Below, in pieces: positions 1 through 13,200 of a DNA stretch of 64,000 nt. Below the pieces are notes generated by a model. It was given only the letters and a program-made list of their open reading frames with translations. It was not told the origin of the DNA and searched no databases. Origin of the DNA: Bog-950 sp044228435 (GTDB lineage Bacteria > Bacteroidota > Bacteroidia > Chitinophagales > LD1); the NCBI GenBank assembly GCA_044228435.1, contig JBGAUW010000006.1, positions 124,001-188,000 of the forward strand, in the 5' to 3' direction. Each line of letters begins with the position of its first letter. Within the stretch, counting starts at the first letter, position 1. A program made the translations under genes and the position numbers.

Positions 1-3000
1 ACGTAAGTAGTAGTATCGGTAGGGTTAACATCCGGGTTGGCAATGCTGTTTGAATTACAGATACCTGCCACCGGAGACCAGTCGATAATGTAAGGGCTGG
101 TTCCACCCGATACAGCGTTTAGGCCACCTATGGTTACACAGTTGGTAGTGCCGGCGCAAATACTCTTATCGTTACCCGCATCGGCAGTAAGTGTAGACTG
201 AACTACAGTAATAAATGTTTGATCAACCGCGGTGCAACCATTATCATCAGTCACGGTTAAGTTATAAGTAAGCGATTGGCCAAGGTTACAAGCCGATGGG
301 TTAGACAGACCGGTATTGTTTAAGCCGGCAGAAGGTGCCCATGCATAACGATAAGGGCTTGTTCCGCTGTTGGCTGTTGGGGTAGCACCTAAAGTAACAC
401 ATGCCGTAGGACATGCAACTACAGTTTGGTCTGGCCCTGCATTAGCCGTAGGGTTTTGGTTAACCTTAATTGTAACGCTTGCATTGTTGCTGCAACCCAA
501 TGAATCGGTTACGGTAACAACATAAGTAACATTAGCCAAAGGCTGTGCTAACGGATTAGCAACAGAAGGCAGAGAGTTAAGATATAATGCCGGAGTCCAG
601 TTGTAAGTGTAAGAACCGGTTCCACCAATTGCTGTAGGTGTTCCGCCTAACACTATAGTACTTCCTGCACAAATAGTATCCGCCGCGCCTGCATCAACTA
701 CAGGGCGAGGGTTGATAGTGATACGTACGGTATCTTCTGCAATACATCCCGTTCCATCGGTAATTACCACACGGTAGGTAGTAGTAGTAAGCGGAGTTGC
801 AACAGGGTTAGCAACTGTAGTGCTGCTTAAGCCTGTAGCAGGTGCCCATGCATAATTAAACGGAGCACTTCCGCCAACTGCTGTTGGGTTACCGCCCAGA
901 GTAATTGAAACTGAGGCTCCTTCACAGAAGGCCACATTGTTTCCGGCTTCAGCTACCAAAGTAGCATTGCTTACCTGAACTGTTGCCTGATCAGAAGCTT
1001 TACAGCCAAAGCTATCAGTAACAACTAAAGTGAATGTTACCGAAGAACCTAAGCGGCTTACGTAAGGATTTGCAGCAGCAGTATCAGAAATACCTGCGTT
1101 AGGGAACCAATCATAAGTATAAGGCGATGTGCCTGCCGAAGCAGAAGGAGAACCACCCAAACGAACGCTATCGCCCGAACATGCTACCAACGTTTTGTCG
1201 GCACCTGCATCAGCAACCGGCACCGGATGAACGGTAACCAATACTGCATCAGATGCAGTGCAACCGTTAGCATCTGTAATACGGATAGTGTATGTAGTAG
1301 TTGTTGTAGGTGTAGCAGAAGGGCTTGCCGTTACACTGCTGTTAAGGCCTGTTGAAGGAGCCCAAACATAAGTATAACCTGGCGTTCCGCCGGTTGCAGT
1401 AGCCGGGCCACCACTAACCGGATTGCCACCCAGTTGTACTCTTACACCCGCGCAAATGGCAGTATCTAAACCAGCAAAGGCAGTAGGTGCAGGGTAAACC
1501 GTTACAGTTGTTGAATCTACCGATGAGCAACCTTTGCTATCGGTAATAGTTACAAAGTAAGTAGTTGTAGCTGTTGGTGTAGCAACAGGGTTAGCAGGGT
1601 TAGTAAGGTTTAAGTTAGTAGTAGGCGACCATGTATAGGTAACAATACCCGATGCATTGGTAGCCGTAGGGCTTCCACCCAACGTAACGCTGCCGTTAGT
1701 TCCTGCACAGTAAGCTCCACCGTTTCCGGCTTCAGCTATAAGGCTGCTTGGCACCACGTTAACCAATACTGCATCTTCTGCTGTGCAACCGTTAACATCA
1801 GTTACTACTAAAGTATATAACTGCGCTACGTTAAGGCCTTTAACCACAGGATTAGAAACCGTATCTGCTGATAAACCTGTTGCAGGGCTCCAGTTATAGG
1901 TATAACCACCCGCACCACCACTTGCAGCAGGCGAGCCACCAATGCTGATACTATCGCTTGAACAGTTGGTAATAGTTTGATCAACACCCGCATTAGCAAC
2001 AGGGTTGCTGCGTATGGTTACAGTTATATTATCGCTGGCTGTGCAACCATTAGAATCGGTAACTAATACACGGAAGGTAGTAGTAACCAATGGGCAAGCC
2101 AGAGGATTAGGTGTATTATTATTATTTAAGCCAACAGCCGGATCCCATGCATATTGGTAAGGGCCCGAACCGCCAGTGGCAGTATTGGTGCTACCAAGGG
2201 TTACACAGAAGCCAGAACAGATAGTAGTATCGGCACCTGCATCCACCACCGGAGCTGAGTTAAACTTAACAGTTACTGAATCCGTAGCGATACATCCTTT
2301 GGCGTCTATTACTGTTAAGTAGTAAGTAGTGCTGGTAGTTGGAGTAACTGTAGGGTTAGATAAGTTGCTGGTAAAGGTAGAATCAGCCGATACCCATGCA
2401 AATGTATATGGAGATGTTCCGCCAACTGCGCTTGGTGTGCCGCCAATTGTTACAGGCGAACCTGCCGAAGCACATATAGTACCGTTGTTTCCGGCATCAG
2501 CCTGCAAGGTGCTTGGGGTTACATTTACCAATACAAAGTCAGAGCCTTTGCAACCAAATGTATCGGTTACAACTATCTGGTATGAAGTAGTTACTGCAAT
2601 ACCGGTAACCGAAGGATTTGCAATGGTGCTATCGCTAAGGCCGGTACCATAAGTCCAATCATATGTGTATGGAGGGGTGCCACCACCAGTAACTACAGGC
2701 AGGTTACCAATAAATACGGTATCGCCGCCACAAGCCACTAAGGTTTTATCAGCACCAGCATCTACCACAGGGTTAGTTCTTGGTGTAACGGTTACCTGAT
2801 CCAAAGCAGCACAACCTTTGCTATCAACTACAATTAACTGGTAGCTGGTAACAATTAGCGGCGAAGCCAATGGATTAGAAACGTTAGGTATAGATAATCC
2901 GGTAGTCGGATTCCATGAGTAAGTATAAGGAGAAGTTCCGCCGGTAGCGCTTGGTGAACCACCAATTGCAACAGCTAAACCAGAACATACCGTTGTATCC

Positions 3001-4290
3001 GGGCCTGCATCTGCTGTAGGCGATGGATTAACCGTTACAGTTTCAGCATCGGTTGCGGTGCAACCTCTGCTATCGGTAACAGTTACGGTAAAGGTTGTAG
3101 TTCCTGTAGGGCAAGCTATTGGGTTACCTGCAGTTGAATCAGATAACAGAGAGGCGTTAGACCATCTGTAAGTGTAAGGAGCAGTTCCGGCTACAGCTGT
3201 AGGCTGGCCTCCTAACTGAACGCAGTTGTTATTGCTACAAACTGTCTCATCAGGTCCCGCATTAGCCTGTAGGTTAGTAGATATTACGTTTACAGTAACA
3301 TTATCTACACCCACACAGCCGCTTGCATCAGTAACCGAAAGAGTATAAGTAGTAGTGCTGGTTATTCCTTTAACTACCGGGTTAGCCACATTGGTAGCGC
3401 TTAAGCCCGTTGCAGGAGACCATGCATACGTGTATGCACCCGTTCCGCCAAAGGCAGCAGGTATATCGCCTATTACAACGCTATCACCTACACATCTTCC
3501 AATCGTTTTGTCAGCGCCGGCTGCAGCTGTAGGCGTAGGCCTTACAGTAACTACTACATTATCAGTTGCGGTGCAACCATTATTATCGGTTACAAATACC
3601 GAGTAAGTAGTAAGTACATTTGGTGTAGCGGTAGGGTTAGCATCATTTACGTTGCTTATTCCCTGCGAAGGCGACCAAATGTATGTATAAACACCGCTTC
3701 CGCCGGTTGCGGTAGGAGTGCTACCTAACTGGGCAGGATATGTTGCGCAAACAATAGTATCGGCACCTGCATTAGCAACCAAAGTAGGGTAAACTCTAAC
3801 CGTAGCCGAATCAACCGAAATACAACCTAAAGCATCAGTTACAGTTAAGTAGTAAGTAGTAGTGGTATCCGGGAAGGCTTCCGGATTAGCAGGGTTAGTA
3901 AGATTTAAGCCTGCTGTAGGTACCCAGTTGTAGTTATATGGTGCGGTACCTCCTACTGCTGTAGGGAACCCGCCCAGCATAACGCTATCGCCGGTGCCTA
4001 AACATAATGCACCACCCGAACCAGCTTCCGCTGTTAACGAACTTGGAGTAACAGTTACAGCTACAGCATCAGTTGCCGAGCAGCCGTTACCATCGGTTAC
4101 CGTTACTATATAAGTAGTATTTGCACCCAGGTTACAAACCGTAGGGTTAGCCAGGCTGGTATCATTGATTGACAAGCGAGGGCTCCATGCATAAGTGAAA
4201 GTGCCATTACCACCTGCACCTGTAGGCGAGCCGCCAATAGTTACACAGCTTGAAGAACAAGAAGTAACCGTTTTATCAGCACCAGCATCT
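1..4290 (-). repeat. PKD/Ig-like tandem repeats in the giant adhesin
   Basis: On the minus strand this part encodes repeats of about 85-90 residues with the pattern AxAGxDxxICxG...LGGxPxAxGG, then YxYxWxPxxGL, then NPxAxPxxTTTYxVxVTDxxGC. Two flavours alternate: one ends in TTTYxVxVTD, the other in a longer LVVTDxxGC form. These are common extracellular spacer domains of Bacteroidota adhesins. The array is still running at the left edge. Confidence 0.8.
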
Positions 4291-7200
4291 GCTGTTACGC
4301 GTGGGCGAACCACCACGTTAGCAAAGATGGTAGGAGCAGTACAACCGCTGTATGAACCATTAATAGTGTAAGTAACCGTTAAGTTGCTTGCGCCAGTATT
4401 TACAGGGCTATCGTTAATTGTAAGTGAATTACCGCTGTTGCCATTGCTTCCGCTCCAGATAACCGAAGTGCCCGGAACTGTAGAGCTGATAGCAATAGTA
4501 ATTGGCGTTCCGCTACATACTGTTTGTGTAGGCGGCGCAGCCGATAGTGCAGGACGAGGCTTAACAGTAACTGAAACAGCCACTGGTGTGCCTGCACATC
4601 CATTGAATGATGAATTGATAGTATAAGTAACTATGCTGTCAATTACACCAGTATTAGTAGGATTGTCGGTAATAATATTTCCGGTACCCGATGAACCATT
4701 GCTTCCGGTCCAGCTATAAGTAGTGCCGGCAATAGTGCTTGATAAATTAACCACCACCTGGTCGCCAGAGCAATAAACGGTGTTGTTAATAGTATAAGAA
4801 ACTACCGGGCGAGGCTTAACTGTTACAGGTATAGTTAAAGGAACACTACCGCAACCAAGGCCGGTAGCGCCAATAACTGTGTAGATAACCGTAATGTCAG
4901 AGTTTCCTGTATTGGTTAATACAGTATTAATATCACCGGTTCCACTTGTTCCGTTTGAACCTGTCCAACGAATCACAGTACCCGGCACACTTGATGTAAA
5001 CGTTATGTTCACATTATCGTTACTGCAGGTTGTAAGTGCAGTAGCCGAAGGTGTAATAACCGGAGTAGGATTAACTGTAATTATAACCGTGGCTGTATCG
5101 CATAATACCGGCGAACCGTTATCGCATACGCGGTATACAAAAGTATCGTTACCAGCAAAGTTAACGTTAGGGTCGTAGCTAAATACGCCTAATGATGGGT
5201 TAGTAAGCGCACCGCTGGTTACGTTACGAATAACATTAACCTGGGTTAAAGCATCACCGTTAGGGTCGTAATCGTTACGCAATACGTTAACTGTAGTAGT
5301 AGCATCGGTACAGATATTATCAAAGTCGTCAACAGCAACCGGTGCATCGTTAGGCACGGCACCCGGATCGCGCGATACTGAAATAACAATAATAGCATCA
5401 TCGCAAAGTGGACGAGGAGTTGTAGTTCCTACAGGGTCGCAAATTACATAGCGAATAGTATCGAAACCAAAGAAACCGGTATTTGGAGTGTAGTTAACTG
5501 TTCCGTTAGGGTTAACAGTTATAGTTCCGTTGCCCGGTAAACCAGTTACAGTTACCTGTAATGGATCGCCATCCGGATCGTAATCGTTAGCCAGTTCGTT
5601 AATAACTACCGCATTATTCATTGGGGTAGTAGTGTAATCGTTGTTGGCAACAGGTGCATGGTTATTAAGTGTATCGCCTGTAGGTAATACAGTAACAACT
5701 ATAGCAGCGCTATCGCAAAGCGAGAACACCTGGTAAGGGCTTAAATCGCAAACTGAATAAGGAATAGTTACAGTGCCGGTAAAGCCCGTGTTAGGAACAA
5801 ATACAATAGCGCCGTTGCCGGTGATATAGTAAGTTCCGCTGTTAGGCACTACACCGCCATAAGTATAAGTAAGCGGGTCGCCTTCCACATCGCCTGTAGC
5901 ACTGGCTACGTTCACTCCTACCGGAATGTTTTCGTAAGTTACTACATATATAGTATCAGCATACGGAGGATCGTTAACCGGATCAATAGTTATAATAACG
6001 GTGCTGGTATCACATAATACCGGGTTACCATTATCACAAACCACTATACACAGGCTATCTTTACCATTAATATTGGTATAGCCCTGGTAAGTAAAGCACA
6101 GCGTGTTTGTAACATCGCTGATAGTAATGTTCGAAACCGTTCCGTTAACCGGGTTGCAAAGCAACGAGGCTGTATGAATATCAGTTGTATCAGCATCGCT
6201 GAATGGAATACAAACCGTGATTGGACAATCTTCGCAAGTAGTTATAGGTGTATCTATAATTACCGGCGGGTCGTTAACCTGGCCAATAGTAATGTATACA
6301 GTTCCTGTATCGCACAAGCTTGGTGGCGGAGTGCCTGCATCGCAAACGCGATAAGTAAACGAATCCAGACCGAAATACCCCGGATTTGGAACATACACGA
6401 TGGCGCCGTTAGAGCTAACGGTAACATTACCATGCAGCGGAGCAACAATTGGTGTAGTTGTAACCGTTAATGAGGTTACAGGGTTGCCGTCGGCATTGTC
6501 GTTATCGTTAGCGCGGATACCGGTTCCAACAGGAACGGTAAGCGTGCTATCTTCTACTGTGCTGTAGTTATCGTTAACTGCAACTGGTGGATCGTTAACC
6601 GGAGTAACTATAATGCGGATAGTTGTGTTATCGCAAAGCGAAGGCACACCGTTATCGCAAACGGTTAAACAAATTGAATCGCGGCCATTGAAATTAGCAT
6701 TAGGGCGGTAAGTGATACAAACCGTATGTGCGTTATTATCTACAATAGGTCCCGAGGTAATAACACCATTATCCGGTGCATCGCAGAACGACGCAATGTG
6801 CTGGTCGGCGCCATCAGCATCGCTAATAGGCATACATACTGTTATAATGCTGTCTTCTGGTACCGTTACTGTAGTATCAGGAACAACCGGCGGGTCGTTT
6901 ACAGGAGTAATAGTGATATAAGCAGTAGCTGTATCACATAATGGCGGACGTGGAGTTCCGTTATCGCATACGCGGTATTGGAATGAATCAGTGCCGCTAA
7001 AGTTAGCATTAGGAACATAGGTAAATGCACCTGTGCTATCGGTAATAGTAAGCGTTCCGTTAGCCGTATTTACAACCGGGGTGGTGCTTACTGCCAGGCT
7101 GGTAACAGGGTTACCATCGGCGTTGTCGTTATCGTTAATACGAACACCGTTTACGCTGCTACGAACAATGGTAACGTCTTCGGTAGTGCTATAGTTATCG

Positions 7201-10200
7201 TTAACTGCAACCGGAGGGTCGTTAACCGGCGTTACTGTAATAGGAATTCGGGTAGTATCGCAAAGGTTAGGTGTTCCGTTGTCGCAAACAATAATGCAAA
7301 TTGAATCGCGGCCATTAAAGTTAACGTTAGGGTTATAGGTTACGCAAAGTAAATCATAAGCAGGGCCATTTAAGGTGCTGCTGGCAATACCACTATTAGG
7401 GCCACAGAAAGTTGAAGCGACATAGTGAGTTTGTCCCGGGTCGTTATCGGTAACAGGAATACAAACAGTTATTGGGCCACAGTCTTCGCAGGTAGTTATT
7501 GGAGTATCAACTACAACCGGAGGATCGTTAACAGGGCTTATAGTAATATAAACCGTTGCTGTATCGCACAATGGCGGACGAGGAGTTCCGTTATCGCACA
7601 AGCGGTATTGGAATGAATCGGTTCCGGTAAAGTTAGCGTTTGGAACATATGTAAATGCACCAGTGCTATCAGTAATGGTAAGTGTTCCGTTGGTAGTATT
7701 TACAACCGGAGTAGTTGTAACCGCTAAGCTGGTTACAGGATTGCCATCGGCATTGTCGTTATCGTTAATACGAACACCGTTTACGCTGCTACGTACAATT
7801 GTAACATCTTCTGTAGTGCTATAATTATCATTAACAGCTATCGGCGGATCGTTAACCGGCGTTACTGTAATTGGAATACGGGTAGTATCGCAAAGGTTAG
7901 GCGTTCCATTATCGCAAACTACCAGGCATATAGAATCTCTGCCGTTAAAGTTAGCGTTTGGAGTATAGGTAACACACAACACATCAAATGAAGGACCATT
8001 TAAGGTAGTGCTGTAAGTTCCGCTGTTAGGTCCGCAGAAAGTAGAAGCTACATAATGAGTTTGTCCTGCGTCAACATCGTTTACAGGGATACAAACAGTT
8101 ATAGGACCACAATCTTCGCATTGGGTAATTGGCGTATCAACTACTACCGGCGGATCGTTAACCGGGCTGATAGTGATATACACCGTTCCTGTATCGCACA
8201 ATGGCGGACGAGGAGTTCCATTATCGCAAACGCGGTATTGGAATGAATCGGTACCGGTAAAGTTAGCGTTCGGGACATATGTAAATGCGCCGGTAGTATC
8301 ATTAATTGTTAGTGTTCCGTTTGTAGCATTTACTACAGGAGTAGTGGTAACAGCAAGTGTTGTAACCGGGTTACCATCGGCATTGTCATTATCGTTGGTA
8401 CGAACACCACCTGCGGTGCCTTGTACAATGGTTACATCCTCGTTAGTACTGTAATTGTCATTAACAGCTATTGGTGGATCGTTAACCGGCGTTACCGTAA
8501 TTGGAATACGCGTTGTATCGCAAAGATTAGGTGTTCCGTTGTCACAAACTACCAGGCATATAGAATCTCTGCCGTTAAAGTTAGCGTTTGGAGTATAAGT
8601 AACACACAAAACATCGAATGAAGGACCATTTAAGGTAGTGCTGTAAGTACCGCTGTTAGGACCACAGAAGGTAGAAGCAACATAATGCTGCTGACCCGGG
8701 TCGTTATCTGTAACAGGAATACATACTGTTATAGGTCCGCAATCTTCGCATTGGGTAATTGGTGTATCAACTACTACCGGCGGGTCGTTAACCGGGTTGA
8801 TAGTGATATACACCGTTCCTGTATCGCACTTAGGCGGACGTGGAGTTCCGTTATCGCAAACGCGGTATTGGAAAGAATCAGTTCCGGTAAAGTTCGCATT
8901 CGGAACATATGTGAATGCACCGGTGGTATCATTAATTGTTAGTGTTCCGTTTGTAGTATTTACTACAGGAGTAGTGGTAACCGCAAGTGTTGTAACCGGG
9001 TTGCCATCTGCATTATCATTATCGTTGGTACGAACACCACCTGCGGTGCCTTGTACAATCGTTACATCTTCATTAGTGCTGTAATTGTCATTAACAGCTA
9101 CAGGAGGATCGTTAACCGGCGTTACATTAATATATGTTTTAGAAGTATCGCATTTAGGCTGAGGGCCATTGTCGCATACTATCAGGCATATAGAATCTAA
9201 ACCATTAAAGTTTGGTGTTGGAGTATAGGTTAAGCAAAGTGTGCGCGGAACTAACGGGTTATTAATACTTGGGCCCGAAGTAATTGTTCCGTGAACAGGG
9301 TTGCCGCAAATGTTTACACTATGCGTTTGGCTGTTTACTTCTACATCCGTAATAGGTAAGCAAACTGTAATAGCAGTATCCTCTGGCGTAGTAACAGTAG
9401 TATCCGGAACCACAGGAGGGTCGTTAACCGGCACTACGTTAATTACTACTGTAGCCGTAGCACACTTAATTGGCGAACCGTTATCGCAAACCTGGTAGCA
9501 GAAGGTATCTAAACCGTTGTAGTTTGCAGTAGGTATATAAGTAAAGTTACCGTTAGCCAGCAGAGTAACTGTTCCATGCTGAGGGTTGCAGGTAGGTGTA
9601 GTGTTAACAGTAAGAACACCACCATCCGGGTCGTAATCGTTTGTAATTACGGTAGTTCTTAAAGTATCATCTTCATTAATAGTAAAGTTATCATCAACTG
9701 CTACCGGTGGTAAGTTTACACAGGTAAAGTCGAATACGGCAATACCGGTATCGCAAATGGTAGGGAAGTTAGCGTTGCAAACTTTGTAGCAAATACTATC
9801 AACACCGTTAAATGCAACAGGAGGCGTATAGGTAAATGCGCCGCCCGAATTTACTACAAAGCCACCGCTGAAAGGCCCACATACGTTTGGTAGAGTTACC
9901 ACTATACCATCACCCGAAGGATCCACATCATTTGCAAGAATGTTTCCGGTAATAGTTGTGCCGGCGCAGTTAGAGTAAACATCTCTTACAGCTATTGGGG
10001 CGCAATTATTAACTACTAAAACTGTGGTTCCCGGCGCTGTGCTTGAGCAACCGTTTACAGTAATTGTAACACTGTAAGTGCCGGCGCTGTTAGCTACTGC
10101 GCTTGCTATGGTTGGGCTTTGAGTAGCCGACGAGAAACCGTTAGGGCCCGACCATACATAGGTAGCACCCGCAACTGTTGGTGTATTTAATTGCACCAGG

Positions 10201-13200
10201 TCGCCTAAACATACCGGCCCGTTGTTAGAAGCTGAAGGAGTGCCCGGAGTTTGATTTACAGTAACGTTTACTGTACCCGCAGTTGTAGAAGTACAACCGG
10301 CAACAGTTTGGGTTACGTTATATGTTCCACTCATAGAAGTGGTTACGCTATTTCTGGTAACCGGAGTACCGGTGGCGGTAGGTCCGTCAGGGTAAGTCCA
10401 GTTAAAGGTAGCGCCGCTTACACCCGTAGCTGAAAGGGTTAAAGTATTGCCCGAGCAAATTGGGTTTGGAGATGCAGCAGCCGATGGCGCGGCAGGGGTT
10501 TGGTTAACTGTAACGTTTACTGTGCCCGGTGTGGTAGAAGTACAACCGTTTACAGTTTGTGTAACATTATATAAACCGCCCATCGCAGTAGTAACTGCGC
10601 TGCGCGTTATTGGGTTTCCGGTAATACCACCGCCATCAGGGTAAGTCCAGTTAAAGGTAGCACCTGTAACACCGGTAGCGGTTAGAGTTAAATTATTACC
10701 CGAACAAATAGGGTTTGGATTTGCAACTGCTGTTGGAGCAGCCGGTGTTTGATTTACAATCACATTTACAGTTCCCGGAGTGGTAGAAGTACAACCATTC
10801 ACTGTTTGTGTTACGCTATAAACGCCAGTCATGGCGGTAGTAACACCTGTTCTTGTTACCGGGCTGCCGCTTGCGCCGCCGCCATCAGGATATGTCCAGT
10901 TGAAAGTAGCACCGCTAACGCCGGTAGCTGTAAGGGTTAAAGTATTACCCGAGCAAATTGGGTTTGGTGATGCACCTGCGGTTGGAGCCGCCGGTGTTTG
11001 ATTAACTGTAACATTTACCGTACCCGCGGTAGTTGAAGTACAACCATTAACCGTTTGGGTAACTGAATAAACACCGCTCATAGCTGTAGTAACACCCGTT
11101 CTGGTAACCGGGGTTCCCGTAGCTGTTCCGCCATCAGGGAAGGTCCAGTTAAAGGTAGCACCGCTTGTGCCGGTAGCGGTTAGAGTTAAAGTATTGCCAG
11201 AGCAAATTGGGTTTGGTGATGCACCTGCGGTTGGAGCCGCCGGAGTTTGATTAACAGTAACATTTACGGCACCCGAAGTAGTAGAGGTACAACCGTTAAC
11301 CGTTTGGGTTACGTTGTAAAGTCCGCTCATGGCAGTAGTTACCGCGCTTCTTGTTACCGGAGAACCTGTAGCGCCACCGCCATCAGGGTATGTCCAGTTA
11401 AAGGTAGCACCGCTGGTGCCGGTAGCAGTAAGCGTTAAAGTATTACCAGAGCAAATTGGATTTGGAGAAGCACCTGCTGTAGGGGCTCCCGGAGTTTGAT
11501 TAACGGCAACATTCACAGTACCCGAAGTTGTAGAAGTACAACCATTTACTGTTTGTGTTACGCTGTATACACCCGCCATACCAGTAGTAACGCTAAGGCG
11601 TGTAACAGGGCTGCCTGTAGCTGTTCCGCCATCAGGGAAAGTCCAGTTAAAGGTAGCACCGCTGGTACCAGTTGCGGTAAGAGTTAATGTGTTACCCGAG
11701 CAAATTGGATTAGGGTTTGCACTTGCACTAGGAGCACCAGGCGTTTGATTTACAACCACGTTTGTGCAAGCAGGTAAAGATGTACAACCTGCTATTGTTT
11801 GTGTAGCGCAGTAGCTGCCGCTCATGGCAGTAGTTGCATTTGCTATTGAAGGATTTTGGCTGCTTGATGAATAAGCGTTAACGCCTGTCCAGCTATAAGT
11901 AGCGCCTGATTGGCCATTGGCAGTTAAGTTAATAGCATTACCCGAACAAACCGGTGTGTTGCTACCCACTGTAGGTGCCGCCGGTGTTGTTGGATCGGTT
12001 AATGCAACCGGACCAGCAACAGGAGCCGAAGAACAACCGGTAGATACAAGTGTTACTACAAAGTTAGAGTAAGAACCTGCACCTAAAGTGCCAATAACAA
12101 GTTGACCGCTGGCGTTAGTTGAAATTACAAAAGGTCCTTGTCCGCCACCCGGTGTTTTAGTATAGGTTACTGAGTAGTTAGCCGAAGCATTTAGTCCGCT
12201 TAGAGTAATGCTGCCTTGCGAACCACCGCAGCTTGTTGGATTGCTGCTAGAGAATATAGTAAAGGTTGGTGTTTGATTTACAACCACGTTTGTACAAGCC
12301 TGTGGCGAAGTACAATTAGCAACGGTTTGTGTTGCACAGTAGCTTCCACTCATACCTGTAGTAGCAGAAGATATTGAAGGATTTTGGCTGGCCGAAGTAA
12401 AGCCCGGGCCTGTCCATGCATAAGAAGCGCCTACAGCACCCGCTGCGGTAAGGTTAATGGTATTACCCGAACATACAGGGCTGTTGCTTCCAACAGTTGG
12501 AGCTGCCGGGTTAGAAGGGTCGGTTAAAGTAAATGGACCAACGTTTGCCGAAGTACATCCTGTAAGTGTAACATTAACCGAAGTATAACTACCGGCAGTT
12601 AAACCGGTAATGGTTAATACACCACTTGGATTAGTTGAAATACTAAATGGACCCTGGGCCACTAAACTCTTTAAGTAATTTACTGTGTAAACCGTATTAG
12701 CTAACAGACCGTTTAATACGATAGTTCCGTTAGTACCGCTACATGTAGTAGGGTTAGTGCTGGTGCTGCTTGAAATAGCCGGGGTTTGATTTACAGTAAC
12801 AGAAACACAGGCAGCATCTGAAAGACAGCCAGCTACAGTTTGCGTAGCGCAGTAATCGCCGCTCATAGCAGTAGTTGCACTACCACGGGTAGGGTTTTGC
12901 AATGCTGAGGTAAAGGCTAAAGGACCTGTCCAGCTATAAGTAGCACCGGTATTACCGTTTGCAAACAAATTGATGGTACCACCCGAGCATACCGGCGAAT
13001 TGCTGGTAACTACAGGTGCTGCAGGTGCAGTAGGGTCTTGTATATTAAGAGGTCCGGCTACCGGAGATGATTGGCAACCGTTTAAGGTAACCACAATCAG
13101 GGTATAGTTGCCTTGTATTAAATTAGGGATAGTTACTGTTCCTGCACCGTTGGCAGTAAAGTTAAATGGCCCCTGAGGAATTCCGTCTTTATTATATCTA

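Noticed and set aside
2329..11687. Plus-strand frames of 60-100 residues inside the giant adhesin (for example 8173-8454, 8797-9084, 10251-10433)
   Set aside because: They are shadows of the repeated minus-strand coding sequence; their similarity to each other follows from the repeats.
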